A DNA stretch of 5,897 nucleotides. Origin: Alphaproteobacteria bacterium. GTDB lineage: Bacteria > Pseudomonadota > Alphaproteobacteria > Micavibrionales > UBA1664. Positions 1 through 4,208 of the stretch are shown piece after piece (position 1 is the stretch's first letter; each line of letters opens with the position of its first letter). The DNA lies in the NCBI GenBank assembly GCA_002401195.1, contig NVSI01000028.1, positions 6,244 through 12,140 of the forward strand, read 5' to 3'. The translations under genes were made by a program, and so were the position numbers. The notes beneath the pieces were generated by a model. It saw only the letters and a program-made list of their open reading frames with translations, made no database searches and was not told the origin of the DNA.

Positions 1-464
1 CGCCCTAATGAAGCCCATGTAAAATCACGGCAAGCCTGTGAAATCGTCGTGATAAACCCGTGTTTATCCTTGCGTTTCAATCTTCCATCTAATTTCTCTA
101 CATATTTTTTGGCCTGCGGTACCAAAGTGTTCACACGTATCTCGTCCTCATGCTCCATCGATTTTGGGTACGGCATCGTTGCCGTCAAAAGAAACCTTAT
201 ATCCTCCGCGGAATATGCCAAAGGGGAGCCACCGACTTTATTCATATAGGGCGCAAGAGTCATCAGGCGCATTCGCTCCTTCACAGGAAGGTTCATTAAG
301 TCTTTGATAGCGCGGTCTTGAATCGGGTTTTTAATTTCTTCTCTTGCTTCAAGCATCAGCGCAGGGTGAAGAGCGCCCATCACCTGCAAAACATCAATCA
401 TCCCTGCGGCGAGATCATCGCTTGGGGCAAGAGTTTTATATGAAATCGGTCGTGCGTCTGTCAT
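1..464 (-). CDS. Hypothetical protein, 5' part only (3' end beyond window)
   Basis: The reverse strand is open from the ATG at 464-462 to the left edge, giving 154 complete codons without a stop. The protein begins MTDARPISYKTLAPSDDLA and ends in the window at ISQACRDFTWASLG. I do not recognise the family. It appears soluble: there is no signal peptide or membrane segment, and the seen part is a mix of Met-rich and charged stretches that probably form helices (for example around residues 20-60, LMLEAREEIKNPIQDRAIKD) followed by a basic segment near residues 125-137 (VEKLDGRLKRKDK). Support for coding comes from the unbroken frame, good codon use similar to neighbours, and a well-formed promoter directly upstream. 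No Shine-Dalgarno sequence precedes the ATG, and the promoter predicts a leaderless mRNA. It diverges from rnr with a 28-bp gap. Function is unknown; the total length cannot be given. Confidence 0.72.
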   Translation of the reverse strand, partial: MTDARPISYKTLAPSDDLAAGMIDVLQVMGALHPALMLEAREEIKNPIQDRAIKDLMNLPVKERMRLMTLAPYMNKVGGSPLAYSAEDIRFLLTATMPYPKSMEHEDEIRVNTLVPQAKKYVEKLDGRLKRKDKHGFITTISQACRDFTWASLG

Positions 465-470
465 ACTAGT

Positions 471-499
471 GTCATAAGGAAAAATATAAAATATGTCAA
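471..499 (-). promoter_or_regulatory. Predicted sigma-70-type promoter of the left-edge gene, leaderless
   Basis: Reading the minus strand, a perfect -35 TTGACA (499-494) is followed by a 17-nt spacer and a -10 TATGAC (476-471, four of six consensus bases). The -10 ends 6 nt before the ATG at 464, so transcription is expected to start at or within a base or two of the start codon. No purine-rich ribosome binding site lies in between, which agrees with leaderless translation. The -35 box overlaps the rnr start codon (493-495), so binding here could interfere with rnr transcription. This is a prediction from consensus matching. Confidence 0.55.
476..480 (+). promoter_or_regulatory. Ribosome binding site of rnr
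   Basis: AAGGA lies 12 nt before the ATG at 493. The spacing is longer than the usual 5-9 nt, but no other SD-like sequence is near, and the protein N-terminus starting here aligns with the usual RNase R winged-helix start. No convincing rnr promoter was found in the upstream 100 bases, which are inside the divergent gene. Confidence 0.5.
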
Positions 500-2775
500 G
501 AATAAACACTGAACAACTTTTCGATTATCTCAAAGGAATACAAACTCCGATGTCCAAGCGCGATTTGGCAAAGGCGTTTGGCCTGAAAGGCGATGCGCGG
601 ATCGAGCTTAAGGATGCGATTCGCGATTTAATGGAGGCTGGATCAATCAAGAAAAACTCTCGCAAAGAATACCATCTTGCGGATAAGCAGGATATCCCTG
701 CGATTGCTGTATTCGAAGTCATTGAAATCAATGACGATGGTGACGTTTTGGCCCTTCCGACCGATGACACCGCCCTTAAATCACAAATCACAGACCCCAT
801 CATTATAGAGATACGCGGTAAAAAATCATGCGCCGCTGGCGATCGTATTCTTGTTAAATTAAAAACACGCGGCGATGACGAGGTCGTCACTGGCCTTTTG
901 ATGCGTGTCCTTGGCGAGGTCAAACGCCGCAATATCCTTGGCCGCGCCCTAAAAACCGCAAAAGCATGGATGATTGAACCTGTGAATAAAAGCGACCGCA
1001 ACACCTATCGCCTTATTGATGCACCAGCCGAGCTTGTCGATGGTCATTTGGTCGAAGTCACATTGGACCAAGAAGCGGGGCGTGGATCTCTTAAAAAGGA
1101 AACAGCGACCCTCAAAACAATTATTGGTCACGACGATGACCCAAAGGCAATTTCAATCATTGCGATGTTTGAAAAGGGCCTGAACCCCGAATTCCCCGAA
1201 GATGTGATTGCCGAGACAGAGGAAATGACAGTGCCCGCCCTTGGAAAACGCGAAGACATTCGCGACATTCCACTCGTCACGATTGACGGCGCGGATGCCC
1301 GCGATTTTGATGATGCCGTGTTTGCCGAACAAACCGAAAATGGCGGATTTCATATCATCGTCGCGATTGCCGATGTTGCCCATTACGTACGCGAAGGCAC
1401 CGCCCTTGCGCGCGAAGGAAAGCACCGTGGTAACTCCACCTATTTTCCAGATCGTGTTGTTCCGATGCTCCCTGAACGCCTCTCAAACGATTTATGTTCC
1501 TTGCGTCCAAAAGAGACACGCGCCTGTATGGGCTTTCACCTCTGGATTGACGAACGCGGAGAGCTTCAAAAATATCGCGTCTTTCGCGGCCTCATGAAAT
1601 CTCATGCGCGTCTGACATACGAACAGGCACAGGCCGCCTTTGACGGCGTGACCGATGATGTCACGGATGTTTTAATCGACGATGTTTTAAAACCCATGCA
1701 CGCGGCCTTTGAGATATTGGAAAAGGCCAGAAAGAAACGCGGCGCATTGGATATCGAAATGCCGGAACGTCAAATCATGATCGATGATGAAGGCATCATG
1801 ACAGGTGTTACGCTCCGTACGCGTCTTAATGCTCATAAAATGATCGAAGAATTTATGATCTTGGCCAATGTCGCCGCCGCCATGGCTTTGGAGGCGAAGT
1901 CAGCCCCCTGTATCTATCGCGTACATGACCAACCAGACAGCGAACGAATCGATAGCGCCAGCCAGTTTTTAGAAGGATTCGGCTTAAACCTTGCCCGTGG
2001 AAACGTACCAAAACCATCTGTGTTAAACAGCATCCTTCACAAGGCCAAAGACATGGATCACGCGCATCTTGTGAATGAAATCATTCTACGATCCCAATCT
2101 CAGGCCGTTTACAGCCCCGATAATAATGGGCATTACGGATTGGCGCTGACAAAATACGCGCATTTCACATCCCCCATTCGGCGATATGCGGATTTGATCG
2201 TCCACCGATCCCTTATTCGTGCCTATGGCCTCGGCGAAGGCGGGTTAAGCAAGGAAGAAGAAGTCACAATTGCCGAAATTGCCGACCATATTTCAAAGAC
2301 CGAGCGGAATTCGATGGAAGCCGAGCGCAGCGCTGTCGATCGCTTTACTGCATCCTATCTAGAAACACGAATTTCCGCTCAATTTAGCGGGCGAATTAGC
2401 GGCGTCACAAAATTTGGCCTCTTTGTGCGCTTGGATGAAAATGGCGCAGACGGTCTTGTCCCTATTCGATCACTCCCCGATGATTATTATATTCACGATG
2501 AAAATGCCCGCGCCCTGATTGGACGTCGCCGTAAACGCGTCTTTCGCCTCTGCGCGCCCGTCACCGTCCGTGTTAAAGAGGCTGATCGCCTGACTGGGTC
2601 TACAATCCTTGAACTTGTGAATGCCAATAATGGCGCGGAAATCCCAGGATTTATAGGGAAGGAACCTTCGCGTCATACTGAACACAAACCTTACCCTCGT
2701 GGTAAAAAAGGCGGACAGAAATTCAATAAAAAGAAAAAGAAAACAACAACACCGAAACATAAGCGTAAAAAATAA
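493..2775 (+). CDS. rnr: Ribonuclease R, 3'-5' exoribonuclease (RNB family)
   Basis: RNase R degrades RNA processively from the 3' end, including structured RNA, and takes part in mRNA, rRNA and tmRNA-linked quality control in the cytoplasm. The 760 residues have the full family order: winged helix-turn-helix near 5-65, two cold-shock/OB domains near 70-225, the RNB catalytic domain near 253-581, an S1 domain near 628-710, and a lysine-rich tail (about 736-760). The metal-binding aspartates are present in DGADARDFDDA at D265, D271, D273 and D274, matching E. coli RNase R D272, D278, D280 and D281. Y317 in STYFPD matches the RNA-clamping tyrosine, and HFTSPIRRYADLIVHR (557-572) is the second RNB signature. 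Length is normal and nothing is missing. It ends in TAA directly followed by the ATG of the next gene, in the same frame, so the two are cotranscribed. RNase II is excluded by the N-terminal helix-turn-helix and the basic tail. Confidence 0.97.
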   Translation: MSRINTEQLFDYLKGIQTPMSKRDLAKAFGLKGDARIELKDAIRDLMEAGSIKKNSRKEYHLADKQDIPAIAVFEVIEINDDGDVLALPTDDTALKSQITDPIIIEIRGKKSCAAGDRILVKLKTRGDDEVVTGLLMRVLGEVKRRNILGRALKTAKAWMIEPVNKSDRNTYRLIDAPAELVDGHLVEVTLDQEAGRGSLKKETATLKTIIGHDDDPKAISIIAMFEKGLNPEFPEDVIAETEEMTVPALGKREDIRDIPLVTIDGADARDFDDAVFAEQTENGGFHIIVAIADVAHYVREGTALAREGKHRGNSTYFPDRVVPMLPERLSNDLCSLRPKETRACMGFHLWIDERGELQKYRVFRGLMKSHARLTYEQAQAAFDGVTDDVTDVLIDDVLKPMHAAFEILEKARKKRGALDIEMPERQIMIDDEGIMTGVTLRTRLNAHKMIEEFMILANVAAAMALEAKSAPCIYRVHDQPDSERIDSASQFLEGFGLNLARGNVPKPSVLNSILHKAKDMDHAHLVNEIILRSQSQAVYSPDNNGHYGLALTKYAHFTSPIRRYADLIVHRSLIRAYGLGEGGLSKEEEVTIAEIADHISKTERNSMEAERSAVDRFTASYLETRISAQFSGRISGVTKFGLFVRLDENGADGLVPIRSLPDDYYIHDENARALIGRRRKRVFRLCAPVTVRVKEADRLTGSTILELVNANNGAEIPGFIGKEPSRHTEHKPYPRGKKGGQKFNKKKKKTTTPKHKRKK

Positions 2776-3570
2776 ATGAAATACAGCATCGACTTTGTTA
2801 CCAACATCAAAAACATCTGTATTGAGGCTGGAAACGCTATCATGCCATTTTTTCCGTCCGACACGGATGCAGGTATCACGCATAAAGGCGACGGATCCCC
2901 CGTCACATTGGCTGACCCCGCCTCCGAAGCCATTATTATCGCGCGTTTAAATGAATTAACCCCGGGCATTCCCGTCATCGCCGAAGAACAAGCCGAGGCC
3001 GACCTGTCCCCCATCATGACCGCGACGGACACATTCTGGCTTGTTGACCCTTTGGACGGCACGAAAGAATTTATCAAAGGCAGCAAAGATTTCTGCGTTA
3101 ATATTGGCCTGATTGAAAACGATGTGCCCGTATTCGGCGCCATGTATTGCCCCGCCACGAAAGATTTTTATTATGGCGGGCAAACCGTTGGAGGAAGCTT
3201 TTTAAACGATATTGCGCTCTCCCTCCATGATTATGACGCAGATAATGGTGTGATCGTGGTCACAGGCGCGTCCCTTAAATTTTCAACACGTGTTCAACCC
3301 TTTATAGAAGGGCACAAGGTCCAAAACACCGTAACACGCGGATGCACACTTAAATTCTGCCTGATTGCCGAGGGAAAGGCCGATATTTACCCGCGCTTTG
3401 TCCCGACCTATGAATGGGACACGGCGGCCGCGCACGCCATGTTATTGGCCATGGGCGGTGATATGATTGATTTGCAAACAAAAAAACGGCTCAGCTATGC
3501 CAAAGAAAATTACCTCAATGGCGCCATTGTGACGGGCACGAACCAAGCCCTCAAGCATTTCAAAATATAA
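2776..3570 (+). CDS. cysQ: 3'(2'),5'-bisphosphate nucleotidase, CysQ type (inositol monophosphatase superfamily)
   Basis: The 264-residue protein is a Mg-dependent, Li-sensitive-type phosphatase expected to convert 3'-phosphoadenosine 5'-phosphate (pAp) to AMP, clearing a by-product of sulfate assimilation and of carrier-protein phosphopantetheinylation. Visible motifs are SPVTLAD (41-47), the metal-binding EE at 70-71, WLVDPLDGTKEFI (88-100) with D91, D94, G95 and T96, and YEWDTAAAHA (212-221) with D215. The KEFI extension of the DPLDGT motif and LKFCLIAEGKADIYPR (192-207) are typical of CysQ rather than of inositol monophosphatase or SuhB, though substrate cannot be proved from sequence. 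The ATG abuts the rnr stop and has no good Shine-Dalgarno sequence, so translation probably depends on reinitiation by ribosomes finishing rnr. The gene ends 11 nt before a terminator hairpin. Confidence 0.9.
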   Translation: MKYSIDFVTNIKNICIEAGNAIMPFFPSDTDAGITHKGDGSPVTLADPASEAIIIARLNELTPGIPVIAEEQAEADLSPIMTATDTFWLVDPLDGTKEFIKGSKDFCVNIGLIENDVPVFGAMYCPATKDFYYGGQTVGGSFLNDIALSLHDYDADNGVIVVTGASLKFSTRVQPFIEGHKVQNTVTRGCTLKFCLIAEGKADIYPRFVPTYEWDTAAAHAMLLAMGGDMIDLQTKKRLSYAKENYLNGAIVTGTNQALKHFKI

Positions 3571-3581
3571 ACACGCACAAA

Positions 3582-3611
3582 AAAAGCCCCGCGAAACAAC
3601 GCAGGGCTTTT
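3582..3611 (-). terminator. Rho-independent terminator of rpmG, shared with the convergent cysQ
   Basis: An inverted repeat has 12-base arms (3582-3593 and 3600-3611) around a 6-base loop. On the minus strand all 12 positions pair, one as U-G wobble, and a run of seven U follows (3585-3579, the first four within the stem), so it is a standard terminator for rpmG, 26 nt beyond its stop. Read on the plus strand the same wobble becomes a C-A mismatch and only four U follow, so for cysQ it is weaker but likely still active. It separates two converging transcripts. Confidence 0.85.
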
Positions 3612-3612
3612 A

Positions 3613-3650
3613 AAATTCTTATGCGACAATCAAATTCTTATGATTTGATT
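3613..3650. repeat. Direct and inverted repeats around the rpmG stop codon
   Basis: The 11-base string AAATTCTTATG occurs at 3613-3623 and again at 3632-3642, 19 bases apart. Overlapping it, AATCAAAT (3628-3635) and ATTTGATT (3643-3650) form a perfect 8-bp inverted repeat with a 7-base loop that contains the rpmG stop codon (3638-3640). The stem is AT-rich and lacks a U-run on the rpmG strand, so it is not a terminator of that gene. It may be chance in AT-rich sequence. Confidence 0.5.
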
Positions 3651-3808
3651 TTGTCTTCTTTAAAAGACACATGCTTTTTCACAACAGGGTCATATTTACG
3701 CTGAACGATTTTTTCCGTCAGGTTTTTTGTACGACGTGTGTAATAGCAATATCCTGTTCCTGCACTAGAAACGAGTTTAATTTTTTGATTTCCGCCTTTT
3801 TTAGCCAT
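3638..3808 (-). CDS. rpmG: 50S ribosomal protein L33
   Basis: This 56-residue protein starts [20 protein letters not shown] and ends in FKEDKIKS, a standard L33 (bL33) of the large ribosomal subunit, near the E site. Diagnostic stretches are [10 protein letters not shown] (10-19), [13 protein letters not shown] (22-34) and [14 protein letters not shown] (38-51). It is the zinc-free form: only one cysteine (C21) remains where the zinc form has paired CxxC motifs, as is usual in Alphaproteobacteria. The ATG at 3808 is preceded by AAGGA (3820-3816) at a spacing of 7 nt. It has its own promoter just upstream and a terminator downstream, so it is probably a single-gene unit, with possible read-through from ebfC because no terminator separates them. 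Confidence 0.96.
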   Translation of the reverse strand: MAKKGGNQKIKLVSSAGTGYCYYTRRTKNLTEKIVQRKYDPVVKKHVSFKEDKIKS

Positions 3809-3841
3809 GATAATATCCTTAAAATTCTGAATTCAACCCGC

Positions 3842-3869
3842 ACAATAGGGATTGTACGCGCCAAGTCAA
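3842..3869 (-). promoter_or_regulatory. Predicted promoter of rpmG
   Basis: On the minus strand TTGACT (3869-3864) and TATTGT (3847-3842) are spaced by 16 nt, a good sigma-70-type match that predicts a start near 3835 and a leader of about 27 nt carrying the rpmG ribosome binding site. The -35 begins only 16 nt after the ebfC stop. A short inverted repeat (ACAAT/ATTGT, 3842-3855) overlaps the -10; it is too short to call an operator. Confidence 0.6.
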
Positions 3870-3885
3870 GAAAAATTGTTAAAAT

Positions 3886-4206
3886 CTACATTGGTAATTG
3901 GATGTCACTTGGTAACCCCATGGATGACATCATCTCTTTTGTACGTTCGGACAATGTTTCATCGGCCTTTGATTTCGCGTCATTACACGCCGCAACAACC
4001 AAATCACCCACCATATCAGGGTCCGTTGGATCCATAACCTCTGGTGCAATTGTAACATTTTTCATGTCGCCCTTACATGTCATCGTAACCGACACCATGC
4101 CGCCGCCAGATTGCCCCGTGACCTCTACATTTGCCAATTCAGCCTGCATCGCCTGCATTTTATCTTGCATCACTTTTGCTTGCTGCATCATTTTCGCCAT
4201 ATCCAT
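3886..4206 (-). CDS. ebfC: YbaB/EbfC family nucleoid-associated protein
   Basis: The 106-residue protein belongs to the YbaB/EbfC family of small dimeric DNA-binding proteins that coat the nucleoid and are encoded beside dnaX in many bacteria. It has the usual build: an N-terminal Met/Gln-rich helix (MDMAKMMQQAKVMQDKMQ), then VEVTGQSGGGMVSVT (27-41), a beta region, and a C-terminal helix around AACNDAKSKADETLSERTKEM (72-92). The length is typical. The start at 4206 is chosen because GAGGA (4220-4216) lies 9 nt upstream; the alternative Met at codon 3 would leave 15 nt. The ribosome binding site is inside the end of dnaX and the gap to the dnaX stop is 2 nt, so the two are cotranscribed and probably translationally coupled. 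The next gene on this strand is rpmG instead of the usual recR. Confidence 0.93.
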   Translation of the reverse strand: MDMAKMMQQAKVMQDKMQAMQAELANVEVTGQSGGGMVSVTMTCKGDMKNVTIAPEVMDPTDPDMVGDLVVAACNDAKSKADETLSERTKEMMSSMGLPSDIQLPM

Positions 4207-4208
4207 AA

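Noticed and set aside
49..249. Plus-strand open frame of 66 residues
   Set aside because: Opposite the unbroken 154-codon minus-strand frame, which has a promoter and better coding character.
420..475. rnr promoter upstream of its ribosome binding site
   Set aside because: Candidate boxes such as CATACT (462-467) lack a credible -35 at proper spacing, so no call was made.
525..1004. Minus-strand open frame of 159 residues inside rnr
   Set aside because: Antisense to conserved RNase R domains, Arg/Ser-rich translation without any recognisable motif.
2703..2775. A-rich end of rnr as a programmed slippage site
   Set aside because: The lysine-rich tail is normal for RNase R and explains the A-runs; no stem-loop follows at the right distance. 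The same-frame junction is reported separately.
2470..3158. Two overlapping minus-strand open frames (137 and 155 residues) across the rnr/cysQ junction
   Set aside because: Both are antisense to RNase R S1/tail and CysQ motifs; the Phe-rich stretches are just the reverse of the lysine codons.
3842..3855. Inverted repeat ACAAT/ATTGT over the rpmG -10 as an operator
   Set aside because: Arms of only five bases in an AT-rich promoter occur easily by chance.
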